From Gp6-AA40 sp036274155 (GTDB taxonomy: Bacteria > Acidobacteriota > Vicinamibacteria > Vicinamibacterales > UBA2999), in contig DASUGH010000106.1 of assembly GCA_036274155.1 (NCBI GenBank), positions 1 through 9,397 on the forward strand: a stretch of DNA of 9,397 nt, in the 5' to 3' direction. Positions 1-6,500 of the stretch are shown here, in pieces; the stretch's first letter is position 1, and each line of letters begins with the position of its first letter. The position numbers and the translations under genes were made by a program. The notes under the pieces were generated by a model that worked only from the letters and a program-made list of their open reading frames with translations, had not been told where the DNA came from and made no database searches.

Positions 1-311
1 TCTTCCTTGTTCGTGACGATCACTTCCGTGAAGGTCTGACACGTCGACGTGTCGATCAACGTCCGATGGTGATCGATCTTCATCGGCTTCTTGATCAGGC
101 CCTCGTTGATATTGGCGAGCGCCACGTTCTCCATGTAGCCGAGGCCCATCGCCAGCGGCATTCCGGACGTATCGCCCTTGGTCTGGGCCGCGATGTAGAG
201 ATCAGCCGCGCGCTGCAACCCGTCGCGCGAGCAGGAAACCTGCGCGAAGCCGGCCGCGGGGGCGAGCAGCGCGCCTGTGCAAACAATCCCAACGAGGGCA
301 ATGCGTTTCAT
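1..311 (-). CDS. Secreted DUF8021-like protein (3' end cut by window)
   Basis: Reading leftwards from the ATG at 311-309, 103 codons are open to the window edge, so the C-terminus is missing. The start is well supported: GGAGGAG lies 4 bases upstream (revcomp of 315-321). Residues 1-23 form a Sec signal peptide (MKR, a hydrophobic core, then GFA before QVSC), so the mature protein should be exported. It begins with Cys-Ser-Arg, continues with a helix of the type LQRAADLYIAAQ, and has a KIDHHRTLID segment followed by Cys and TFTEVIV. This order (Cys near the mature N-terminus, AxxxYxAA, MPLA, YMEN, IDxxR, D-x(3)-C-x-TFTE) resembles, from memory, the secreted DUF8021 family best known from fungi. 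No enzymatic role is known to me. The family link is an inference without alignment. The gene diverges from the HAD gene. Confidence 0.75.
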   Translation of the reverse strand, partial: MKRIALVGIVCTGALLAPAAGFAQVSCSRDGLQRAADLYIAAQTKGDTSGMPLAMGLGYMENVALANINEGLIKKPMKIDHHRTLIDTSTCQTFTEVIVTNKE

Positions 312-362
312 CGAACTCCTCCGCGCAGGCCGGAAATGCCGGGGCAACGGCGTCAGCAGACC

Positions 363-378
363 TGTGATCAATATCACC
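363..378. promoter_or_regulatory. CRP/FNR-family-like operator palindrome
   Basis: The sequence TGTGATCAATATCACC holds a perfect inverted repeat, GTGAT-N4-ATCAC at 364-377. It matches the CRP layout TGTGA-N6-TCACA at all but the last base. It also matches the FNR layout TTGAT-N4-ATCAA except at the two outer bases. It sits in the divergent region, 52 bases from the secreted-protein start codon and 72 bases from the HAD ATG, in a locally AT-rich patch. It could therefore control either gene. Binding by a CRP/FNR-type regulator is inferred from the pattern only. I could not place a convincing -10/-35 pair next to it. Confidence 0.4.
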
Positions 379-450
379 AACACCCCGATCGAACGAAACG
401 GGTTCCCCGAAACGGTGCCACGCATGGAGGAGAATAGCTGTTCCTGGCAA

Positions 451-1128
451 ATGACTGATTCGACGCCGGCAGCCGGCAGACGCGTCCCTGCCGCCGTGCT
501 CTGGGATATGGACGGGACGCTCGTGGATACCGAGCCCTACTGGATTGCGTCCGAGTTCGCGCTTGCCGAACGCTACGGTGCCGACTGGAGCCGTGAGCAC
601 GCGCTGAACCTGGTCGGCCGCGACCTCCTGGTGGCCGGCCGCTACATCCGCGAGCACATGCGCATCGACCTCACGCCCGAGGAGATCGTCGAGGATCTGC
701 TCGACGGCGTTGTCGAGCGCGTACGCGTCGAGGTGCCATGGCGTCCCGGGGCGCTGCACGTTCTGGCGATGCTCCGCGAGGCCGGCGTGCCATGTGCGCT
801 GGTCACGATGTCCTACCAGAGGTTCGTAGCGCCGATCCTCGAGCACCTGCCGCCGCAGACCTTTCGCGCCGTCGTCACCGGCGACCGGATTCGCGAGGGT
901 AAACCTCACCCCGAGCCGTATCTCACGGCTGCGGCAGCGCTCGGCGTGAACCCCGCGGATTGCGTGGCGATCGAAGACTCTGTGACCGGTGTCACGTCGG
1001 CTGAGACGGCTGGCTGCCGGGTGCTGGTCGTGCCGAACCACGTCGCCGTGCCCGCTGGACCCGGGCGCGTATTTCGCGAGACGCTCACTGGTCTCACGCT
1101 CGACGACCTGTACGCACTCAGCGCGTGA
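451..1128 (+). CDS. HAD-superfamily hydrolase (subfamily IA, beta-phosphoglucomutase/phosphatase-like)
   Basis: This is a 225-residue cytoplasmic HAD hydrolase, a normal length for subfamily IA. All four HAD motifs are visible. Motif I is DMDGT, with nucleophile Asp19 and general acid/base Asp21. Motif II is LVTMS around Thr119. Motif III is Lys151 in EGKPHPEPY. Motif IV is IEDS, with the Mg2+-binding acids Glu175 and Asp176. The stretch between motifs I and II (about residues 27-95) is a helical C1-type cap that would decide the substrate. Such enzymes hydrolyse small phosphate monoesters (sugar phosphates, phosphoglycolate, nucleotides) or isomerise sugar phosphates; the sequence does not say which. 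The start is uncertain. ATG 451 begins close to the domain, but the only good SD (GGAGGAG, 426-432) is 18 bases away. ATG 424 would add nine residues and has no SD. The gene converges on the EF-hand gene. Confidence 0.88.
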   Translation: MTDSTPAAGRRVPAAVLWDMDGTLVDTEPYWIASEFALAERYGADWSREHALNLVGRDLLVAGRYIREHMRIDLTPEEIVEDLLDGVVERVRVEVPWRPGALHVLAMLREAGVPCALVTMSYQRFVAPILEHLPPQTFRAVVTGDRIREGKPHPEPYLTAAAALGVNPADCVAIEDSVTGVTSAETAGCRVLVVPNHVAVPAGPGRVFRETLTGLTLDDLYALSA

Positions 1129-1203
1129 CGCTTCCGGAACCTGGCGCCATCAGCTGCCGGCGATCTGTTGACGTTTGTAAATCCCGATTCTTGCGGAGAA
1201 GTC

Positions 1204-1231
1204 GCCGGGCGCCCGAAGCGGTGCGCCCGGC
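1204..1231. terminator. GC-rich stem-loop between convergent genes, candidate terminator
   Basis: A perfect 9-bp inverted repeat, GCCGGGCGC (1204-1212) and GCGCCCGGC (1223-1231), encloses a 10-base loop. It lies in the 121-base gap between the 3' ends of the HAD gene (plus) and the EF-hand gene (minus), where a shared bidirectional terminator would be expected. Neither side has a T-run, so it is not a textbook intrinsic terminator. It may instead protect 3' ends or act with Rho. I see no gene in the gap. Confidence 0.45.
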
Positions 1232-1249
1232 ATTGAACACGTGGTGTCG

Positions 1250-2221
1250 CTAGCGGGTCAGAAGGAGCTTCTGTATCTGGAACGAGCGAGCGTCCGGGAA
1301 CGCCGGCGCCGGCGGCAGGACCGGCGCAACCATCCGAGGGAGCGCGCTGGCCAGCTGTACCACAGGACGACGTCCGAGGGCGGCACGGAGATCGTCGCGC
1401 TGTTCATCGGTCAACACGCCGCGGAGCTGCTCCACGAGCGCCGAGCGGTCGGCGTCGCTGAGGTTGGGAGTGTGATTCTTGAAGTTCCGGATCGCCAGCA
1501 GCGCCCGTTGCTTCCGGTCGGCGTCGAGTTGGTACGTTTCGACGCGGCTCTCGAGATTCCGCTCGTGCATGCGCAACGTGACCATCACACGCTCCTGGCC
1601 GGCAGCCTCCTCGGCGGTCGCGCCGAAGATCGTCACGCCATCGCGTCTGATGGCGGGCACCTCGACCGTGCGACGATCGGTGGCAGCACGGAAGTCGTTC
1701 AGCTGCTCACGGGTCAACAGCGGGACCATCGCGGTCTGCAGACGCTCCAGGTCGTTGACGTTGGCGTCGGCCAGGAACTTCCGGGCGATCTCCAACGCCT
1801 TCTGCTTGATGTCGGCCCCCACACGCAGATCATCCAGCGCGCCCTCGATCTGCTTTGACACGTCGAAGCCGATGCTGTCGGCAAAGCCGTACTGCGGGCC
1901 CTGCCTGCCGTTCAGACCTGGCACCGTTGCCGGCGCCATGGCGAGCCGGCGAACCTCCAGGCTGTCGAGAGCACCGTCCTGGCTCGCATCGCCGCGAGCG
2001 ACCAGGTTCTGCATGCGCTCGGGCAGCTCGGTGGCGACCACCCGGCCGTCGGCATTCCGGTCGAACGACATGAGCCGGGCGACGACCATATCGGGTGTGA
2101 TCGGCGGCGAAACCTTGGCGTTGGTTACGAAGGGGCCGGCCTGCGTCACGATCTGCGCCGAGGCCGGAGCGCTGACGCTGAGCGCAAACAGCGTCACCAG
2201 GGCTAAGGACTGAGGTCGCAT
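1250..2221 (-). CDS. Secreted EF-hand protein with an internal duplication
   Basis: The product is 323 residues. Its start at 2221 follows GGAGGAG (revcomp of 2229-2235) with a 7-base gap; the longer upstream open frame lacks protein-like sequence and is ignored. Residues 1-22 are a Sec signal peptide ending APASA before QIV. Two canonical 12-residue EF-hand loops follow: DRNADGRVVATE (54-65) and DASQDGALDSLE (78-89). Both have acidic or polar residues at positions 1, 3 and 5, Gly at 6 and Glu at 12, so Ca2+ binding is likely. The rest is helical and contains two similar segments, about 131-185 and 231-286. Each has KQ(K/R)AL near its start and an LT-x-EQ-x-D-(F/L)RAA signature near its end, recalling the LTxxQ motif of Spy/CpxP proteins. 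Function is unknown; a periplasmic Ca2+-responsive or binding protein is an inference. Confidence 0.85.
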   Translation of the reverse strand: MRPQSLALVTLFALSVSAPASAQIVTQAGPFVTNAKVSPPITPDMVVARLMSFDRNADGRVVATELPERMQNLVARGDASQDGALDSLEVRRLAMAPATVPGLNGRQGPQYGFADSIGFDVSKQIEGALDDLRVGADIKQKALEIARKFLADANVNDLERLQTAMVPLLTREQLNDFRAATDRRTVEVPAIRRDGVTIFGATAEEAAGQERVMVTLRMHERNLESRVETYQLDADRKQRALLAIRNFKNHTPNLSDADRSALVEQLRGVLTDEQRDDLRAALGRRPVVQLASALPRMVAPVLPPAPAFPDARSFQIQKLLLTR

Positions 2222-2235
2222 GGCAGCTCTCCTCC

Positions 2236-2249
2236 GAGTCTTGCGACTC
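2236..2249 (-). promoter_or_regulatory. Small 5'-UTR hairpin with GNRA loop beside the EF-hand gene SD
   Basis: On the minus-strand transcript the sequence reads GAGUC-GCAA-GACUC: a 5-bp stem closed by a GCAA (GNRA-class) tetraloop. Its 3' base is directly adjacent to the GGAGGAG Shine-Dalgarno. A hairpin there could tune ribosome access or mRNA stability. The stem is short and may be chance. Confidence 0.3.
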
Positions 2250-2492
2250 ACGACAGCACTCGCCGCCGGGGTTGGCAACCGTGGATGACGATTCTCTGCC
2301 CTTGGACGCCCGCGCCGGCCGTTTGGTTGGTCACCGCCACGTCGAATTCCACCAGAATCCTGACCTGCGCAGCCCAATCTCGAGCTCGACGTCGGAGCTG
2401 GACGCCCCTGACGCTGCTTCCCGCCATGGATTGTCAGGGAGCGCGCGACGCCGGCTCGAGGCGCGGTGCCGGGACCGCCGGCCGCGCGGCAG

Positions 2493-2498
2493 TATGAT
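2493..2498 (+). promoter_or_regulatory. Putative -10 box for the acyl-CoA ligase gene (leaderless start)
   Basis: TATGAT matches the sigma70-type -10 consensus at 5 of 6 bases and is unusual in this GC-rich region. Transcription would start seven bases after its last base, at 2505, the first base of the chosen GTG start codon. That predicts a leaderless mRNA and fits the absence of any Shine-Dalgarno before 2505. There is no recognisable -35 at 16-18 bp spacing and no extended -10 TG, so the call is weak. Confidence 0.3.
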
Positions 2499-2504
2499 TC
2501 GCGC

Positions 2505-4403
2505 GTGAGCACTGTGAATCCGGTCGTACGGCGGTGGATCGAGGACGGGTTACGCGATCCGGAGGCGTTCTGGGCACGAGCCGCCTCGGCACTTCCGTGG
2601 TTCCGGACGTGGGATCGCGTGTTCGAATGGACGTTCCCGACCTTTCGCTGGTTCATCGGCGCCGAGACCAATCTCGCGCACAACGCCCTCGACCATCACG
2701 TCGCCCACGGACGTGGCGGACACGCGGCGCTCATCTACCTCAACGAGCGCGGTGATCGCCGCGTCTTCACGTATGCGCAGCTCCTCCACGCCGTCACCCG
2801 GACGGCCGCGGCGCTTCGCGGCCTCGGGATGCAGAAGGGCGACCGACTCACCATCTCGATGCCGACCTGTCCGGAGGCGATCATCCTGATGCTCGCCACC
2901 GTCCGCATCGGTGCCATCCACTCCGTCGTCTTCGCCGGGTTTGGCGCGAACGCGCTCGGCGATCGCATCCGCGCGAGCGGCTCGCGAATCGTCTTCACCG
3001 CCGACGTCACCTATCGCAAGGGCAAATCGGTTGCCCTGAAGCCTATCGTCGACGAAGCGCTGGCGACGCCCGGACATGGCGTCGAGCACGTGGTCGTCCT
3101 CGAGCGGGAGGGTCTGGGATGCGAGGGTGTTCGCGACATGTCGTGGGAAACGTTCCTCGAGCACGCGGAGGATTGCTCCGGTGCTCACGTCCCGATGGAA
3201 GCCAACGAGACGGCGTTCATCCTGGCGACGTCGGGTACCACGGCGCGGCCCAAGCTCGCCATGCACACGCACGGCGGCTATCAGGTGCACATTGCCACCA
3301 TGGGACGCTGGTGCTTTGGCCTGAAGCCGGACGATGTCTGGTGGTCGACGTCCGATATCGGGTGGATCGTCGGCCACAGCTATATGGTTTACGCGCCGCT
3401 CCTTGCAGGCGCCACCTCGGTGGCGTTCGAAGGCGCCCTCGACTACCCGCGACCGGAGGCACACTGGCGCACGGTCGTCGAAGAATTCGGCGCGACCGGC
3501 ATTTTCACCTCGCCGACCGCGGTTCGCATGCTCATGCGCTATGGCGAGCGGACGCTCGGCGACGTGGATCACAGCCGTCTCGAGCGAATCGTCTGCGCCG
3601 GCGAGGTGCTCAATCCGCAAGCGTGGGACTGGCTCCAGAACGTCGTGCTCGGCGGCCGGGTGCCGGTGATCGATCAGATGTGGCAGACAGAAACCGGCGG
3701 CCCCGTATTTGGCAATCCGTACGGCATCGCGATGCTTCCGATCAAACCGGGTTCGGCCGCCCTTCCGTTGCCCGGCATCGAGGCCTCCGTCGTGACGCTC
3801 GACGGCGAGCCGTGCCGGCCCAACGAGAAGGGCATCATGGTCATCAAGCGCCCGTTTCCCGGGTTGACGCCGGGGCTCTGGGGCGAGCCCGAACGTTACG
3901 GGCTGGATTACTGGCGAAAGATTCAAGACGTCTACTACTCGGGCGACTCGGCGCACGTCGACGAAGACGGGTACTACTGGTTCGCGGGCCGTGCCGACGA
4001 AATCATCAAGATCGCGGCGCACCGGCTCGGCACCATCGAGGTCGAGAGCGCGTTCCTGAAGCATCCGGCGGTCGCCGAATGCGGCGTGGTTGGCCGTCCC
4101 GACGAGGTCCGTGGCGAGATCATCGCGGCTTTCGTGCTGCTCAAGCATGGCCACGATCCGTCGTCTGAGCTGCGTCTGGCGCTCGTCGAGACGATCCGCC
4201 GCGAGCTCGGCCCGGTAGCGGTCATCGGCGATGTGAACTTCGTCCGCATGCTGCCGAAGACGCGGAGCGGCAAGATCATGCGGCGAGTCCTGAAAGCGGT
4301 GACCCTCGACCGCGATCCCGGCGACATCACCACGATCGAAGACGAGGGATCCGTCGAGGAGGCCCGCGCCGCCTGGGCCGAGCTGAAGCGGCACATGGGG
4401 TGA
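2505..4403 (+). CDS. Acetyl-/propionyl-CoA synthetase-like AMP-forming acyl-CoA ligase (ANL family)
   Basis: This cytoplasmic enzyme should activate a short-chain carboxylate with ATP to an acyl-AMP and transfer it to CoA. From GTG 2505 it has 632 residues, near the usual length of acetyl-CoA synthetases (about 650). Visible ANL motifs are the phosphate loop TSGTTARPK (242-250), WQTETGG (393-399), the ribose-binding Asp481 in YYSGDS, the hinge region GRADEIIK (Arg496), HRLGTIEVESA, and the catalytic Lys590 in RSGKIMRR. Trp393 aligns with the Trp that closes the acyl pocket in short-chain synthetases. Ala365 in CAGE sits where acetyl-CoA synthetases usually have Val and propionyl-CoA synthetases Ala, so propionate or broad short-chain use is possible; this is my recall of the family, not an alignment. 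The loop has TARPK in place of the usual TGKPK. GTG 2505 is preferred because homologous-looking sequence begins just after it; GTG 2466 and GTG 2514 are alternatives. The kinase gene follows directly. Confidence 0.9.
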   Translation: MSTVNPVVRRWIEDGLRDPEAFWARAASALPWFRTWDRVFEWTFPTFRWFIGAETNLAHNALDHHVAHGRGGHAALIYLNERGDRRVFTYAQLLHAVTRTAAALRGLGMQKGDRLTISMPTCPEAIILMLATVRIGAIHSVVFAGFGANALGDRIRASGSRIVFTADVTYRKGKSVALKPIVDEALATPGHGVEHVVVLEREGLGCEGVRDMSWETFLEHAEDCSGAHVPMEANETAFILATSGTTARPKLAMHTHGGYQVHIATMGRWCFGLKPDDVWWSTSDIGWIVGHSYMVYAPLLAGATSVAFEGALDYPRPEAHWRTVVEEFGATGIFTSPTAVRMLMRYGERTLGDVDHSRLERIVCAGEVLNPQAWDWLQNVVLGGRVPVIDQMWQTETGGPVFGNPYGIAMLPIKPGSAALPLPGIEASVVTLDGEPCRPNEKGIMVIKRPFPGLTPGLWGEPERYGLDYWRKIQDVYYSGDSAHVDEDGYYWFAGRADEIIKIAAHRLGTIEVESAFLKHPAVAECGVVGRPDEVRGEIIAAFVLLKHGHDPSSELRLALVETIRRELGPVAVIGDVNFVRMLPKTRSGKIMRRVLKAVTLDRDPGDITTIEDEGSVEEARAAWAELKRHMG

Positions 4404-6017
4404 GTGTCGTTGATTCAGGAGGAGGCAGCGAGACAGTCTGACGCACCACGGCTGGTCGGCCCGCCGCCGCGCAGCACCACGCCTGCCGGACGCGCGGGTC
4501 CGCGCCACCGGACACGTGCGATTCCTGATGATCTCCTCCGCGACGCGTCGCGCCGTCTCGGTATTCTGTCGTTGCTCGGCGCGATGTTGTGGTCGGTCGG
4601 CGATCTGCTCTTCCACCTGGCGCTGATTCCGCGCGATCCGTCATGGCGATACTGGCAGTCGAGCGACAACATCGCCCTCGTCAGCGCCCTCATGTCGCTG
4701 GCACTCTATTGGTACACGCGCAAACCCGACCGCGCTCCAAATCTGATCCTCAACGTCGGTCTGGCGCACCTGGTGTGGACCGGCGTTGCCGTCGGCCTGC
4801 TGCTGCACTGGGATCCCCTTCCGCACGAAATCGATACCGCCCCGTCGGTGTCCTGGCTCGGCGTCGTGGTCCTGATGTTCGCGGCGATCGTACCGAACGC
4901 GCCGTGGAAGATTGCGGTCGCCGGCACGATTGCGGTGTCGATGAACCCAGTCGGGATGCTGATCGCCCGGGCACGCGGTGTGTGGCACTTCGATTCGCCG
5001 ATGGACGTGCTGGTGATGCACTACCAGGACTACCTGATCGTCGCCGTCGCGACGGTGGTGTCGTATGTCGTCGTCGGCCTCGGTCGCGAAGTCGCGAGGG
5101 CACGTGAGATGGGCAGCTACCAGCTCGGCGAGCTGCTCGGGCGCGGCGGTATGGGCGAGGTCTACAAGGCGACGCACCGGATGCTGGCACGCCCGGCGGC
5201 GATCAAGCTGATTCGCCCCGAGACGATGGGGCCGGCAGGCTCGAGCGCCGGCCAGTCGGCGCTGACCCGCTTCAGGCGGGAGGCGACGTCAGCGGCGAGC
5301 CTCCAGTCGCCGCACACCGTCAGCCTCTACGACTTCGGCGTGACCGACGACGGCACGTTCTACTTCGCGATGGAACTGCTCGAAGGCATGGACCTCGAGA
5401 CGCTCGTGCGGACGCACGGGCCGCAGCCGGCAGCGCGGGTCGTGTACATCCTCCGGCAGGTCTGCGAGTCTCTCGAAGAGGCGCACGCGGCCGGCCTGGT
5501 CCATCGCGACATCAAGCCGGCGAACATCCATCTTGGCCGGCTGGGGCTGCGATACGACTTCGCAAAGGTGCTCGATTTCGGATTGGTGAAGCGTCAGGTG
5601 GAAGCCGATGTGACGTTCACGCAGGCAACCGGGGTCGGTGTCGTCTCCGGCACGCCGGCGTACATGGCGCCGGAGACGGCGCTCGGCGAGGATGTTGACG
5701 GCCGGGCCGATCTGTACGCGCTCGGCTGTGTCGCCTATTACCTGCTCACCGGCATGCTCGTCTTCGAGGGACAAGGATTGCAGCAGATTGTCAGGCGGCT
5801 GCACGACGAGCCGGTGCCGCCGAGCCAGCGGACCGAGCTGCCAATTCCCGTCGAGCTCGACGCACTCGTGCTGTCGCTGCTCGCCCGCGAGCCGGCAGGG
5901 AGGCCGGCGAACGCCACGGAGTTACGGGCGCGACTGGACGCGCTGCCCATCTCGGCATGGACAGACGAGCAAGCCGCCAGCTGGTGGCGGCTGCACCATG
6001 GAGACAGTGGGTCGTGA
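4404..6017 (+). CDS. Membrane-anchored PknB-type Ser/Thr protein kinase
   Basis: The product has 537 residues. A basic, Pro-rich cytoplasmic-looking N-terminus (1-50) is followed by about six hydrophobic segments (near 53-75, 90-104, 113-135, 149-164, 168-190 and 209-227). A complete Hanks-type kinase domain begins at about 239 and runs to about 520. Key residues are present: Gly-rich loop GRGGMGEV (246-253), ATP-anchoring Lys268, helix-C Glu293, catalytic Asp369 in HRDIKPAN, DFG at 391-393, and an intact APE at the end of the activation segment. It should be an active kinase on the cytoplasmic face. There is no PASTA or other extracellular sensor; the polytopic membrane part is N-terminal, so sensing may occur within the membrane. 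The GTG start is the base after the ligase TGA, with no clear SD, which suggests translational coupling. The substrate is unknown; regulation of the ligase or of transcription factors is speculation. Confidence 0.92.
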   Translation: MSLIQEEAARQSDAPRLVGPPPRSTTPAGRAGPRHRTRAIPDDLLRDASRRLGILSLLGAMLWSVGDLLFHLALIPRDPSWRYWQSSDNIALVSALMSLALYWYTRKPDRAPNLILNVGLAHLVWTGVAVGLLLHWDPLPHEIDTAPSVSWLGVVVLMFAAIVPNAPWKIAVAGTIAVSMNPVGMLIARARGVWHFDSPMDVLVMHYQDYLIVAVATVVSYVVVGLGREVARAREMGSYQLGELLGRGGMGEVYKATHRMLARPAAIKLIRPETMGPAGSSAGQSALTRFRREATSAASLQSPHTVSLYDFGVTDDGTFYFAMELLEGMDLETLVRTHGPQPAARVVYILRQVCESLEEAHAAGLVHRDIKPANIHLGRLGLRYDFAKVLDFGLVKRQVEADVTFTQATGVGVVSGTPAYMAPETALGEDVDGRADLYALGCVAYYLLTGMLVFEGQGLQQIVRRLHDEPVPPSQRTELPIPVELDALVLSLLAREPAGRPANATELRARLDALPISAWTDEQAASWWRLHHGDSGS

Positions 6018-6021
6018 ATGC

Positions 6022-6077
6022 GAGTTCCGGGTTCCGAGTTCCGAGTTCCGAGTTCCGAGCCCCGAGCCCCGAGTCCT
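6022..6077. repeat. Heptanucleotide tandem array 1 (8 units, GAGTTCC type)
   Basis: Eight consecutive 7-base units fill 56 bases: GAGTTCC, GGGTTCC, GAGTTCC three times, GAGCCCC twice, GAGTCCT. The array starts four bases after the kinase stop codon. Its last unit overlaps the ferredoxin stop codon on the other strand (6076-6078), so it makes up nearly the whole spacer between two convergent genes. The unit belongs to the same GARYYCC family, in the same orientation, as the array at 9130-9360. Because seven is not a multiple of three, reading frames through it translate as 7-residue repeats that are not real proteins. Confidence 0.95.
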
Positions 6078-6426
6078 ACGTCCACTCCGGTGGCGGCTGG
6101 ATCGTCGGCTCGGGCGTCTTGCCAGCGTCGGGCCTTCCGCTGCCTTCGAGCCGAAACACCGGTCGAAGGGTCATGTCGTGGTCGCATTCGATCTGGCAGG
6201 AGAGGCGCACGCCGGTGAGCGCTCGCTCTTCGAGCTTCGACTTCTCGGCCCGGGTCATCCGCGTCGGCTCACCGCTGATGAATTCCACGCGGCAGGTCGT
6301 GCAGCGTGCGTTGCCGCCACAGGCGTGGAGGATATCCACGCCGGCATCCTGTTCGATTGCCAGCACGAGCCGCTTTCCCGACTCGACCTCCACGGTTTTG
6401 AACCCTTCGACGGTCAGCTTCGGCAT
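6076..6426 (-). CDS. [2Fe-2S] ferredoxin
   Basis: This 116-residue soluble electron carrier has the plant/adrenodoxin-type beta-grasp ferredoxin pattern. Four cluster cysteines are visible: Cys36, Cys42, Cys45 (C-x5-C-x2-C in HACGGNARCTTCRVEF) and Cys77 after 31 residues, in RLSCQ. Cys81 is an extra cysteine nearby. The core ends near residue 90 and is followed by a Pro-rich tail of about 25 residues, ending PPPEW-T, that the family does not need. The first residues (MPKLTVEGF) fit a ferredoxin start, so ATG 6426 is chosen, although no SD is evident. No redox partner is encoded beside it. The gene converges on the kinase gene, and its stop codon overlaps the last unit of the heptamer array, so the tail end may have been shaped by that repeat. 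The upstream neighbour is divergent. Confidence 0.88.
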   Translation of the reverse strand: MPKLTVEGFKTVEVESGKRLVLAIEQDAGVDILHACGGNARCTTCRVEFISGEPTRMTRAEKSKLEERALTGVRLSCQIECDHDMTLRPVFRLEGSGRPDAGKTPEPTIQPPPEWT

Positions 6427-6461
6427 GGCCGTATGTTAACGTATCGAACCACCAGGGTCTG

Positions 6462-6492
6462 TTGACCCCTTTCGCGTTGCGAGCCGCATAAC
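6462..6492 (+). promoter_or_regulatory. Putative promoter and overlapping inverted repeat upstream of the 175-residue protein gene
   Basis: TTGACC at 6462-6467 matches the -35 consensus at 5 of 6 bases. CATAAC at 6487-6492 matches the -10 at 4 of 6, but the spacing of 19 bp is long. Transcription would start about two bases before the ATG at 6501, agreeing with the lack of an SD there. An inverted repeat GGGTC-TGTT-GACCC (6455-6468) overlaps the -35 and could be an operator. All of this is pattern-based. Confidence 0.3.
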
Positions 6493-6500
6493 GGACAAAC

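Larger units (their letters stand above)
2222..2504. other. Divergent intergenic region (EF-hand gene / acyl-CoA ligase gene)
   Basis: The short open frames in these 283 bases look like high-GC noise and none is supported as a gene. Visible elements are the SD and a small hairpin next to the EF-hand gene, an 11-bp near-palindrome GGTTG-G-CAACC at 2270-2280 that could be an operator, and a -10-like TATGAT at 2493-2498 facing the ligase gene. I could not find a convincing -35 for either direction. Confidence 0.5.

Noticed and set aside
202..1041. A 279-codon minus-strand open frame opposite the HAD gene
   Set aside because: The HAD motifs are all on the plus strand. The minus frame has shadow-like composition and overlaps the supported start of the secreted protein.
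1241..1858. 205-codon plus-strand open frame opposite the EF-hand gene
   Set aside because: The minus strand has a signal peptide, SD and two EF-hand loops. The plus frame is an antisense shadow.
2550..4616. A 688-codon open frame on the minus strand
   Set aside because: It lies opposite the acyl-CoA ligase, is rich in Arg/Asp/His as expected of a GC-rich antisense frame, and shows no recognisable motif. The plus strand carries all ANL motifs.
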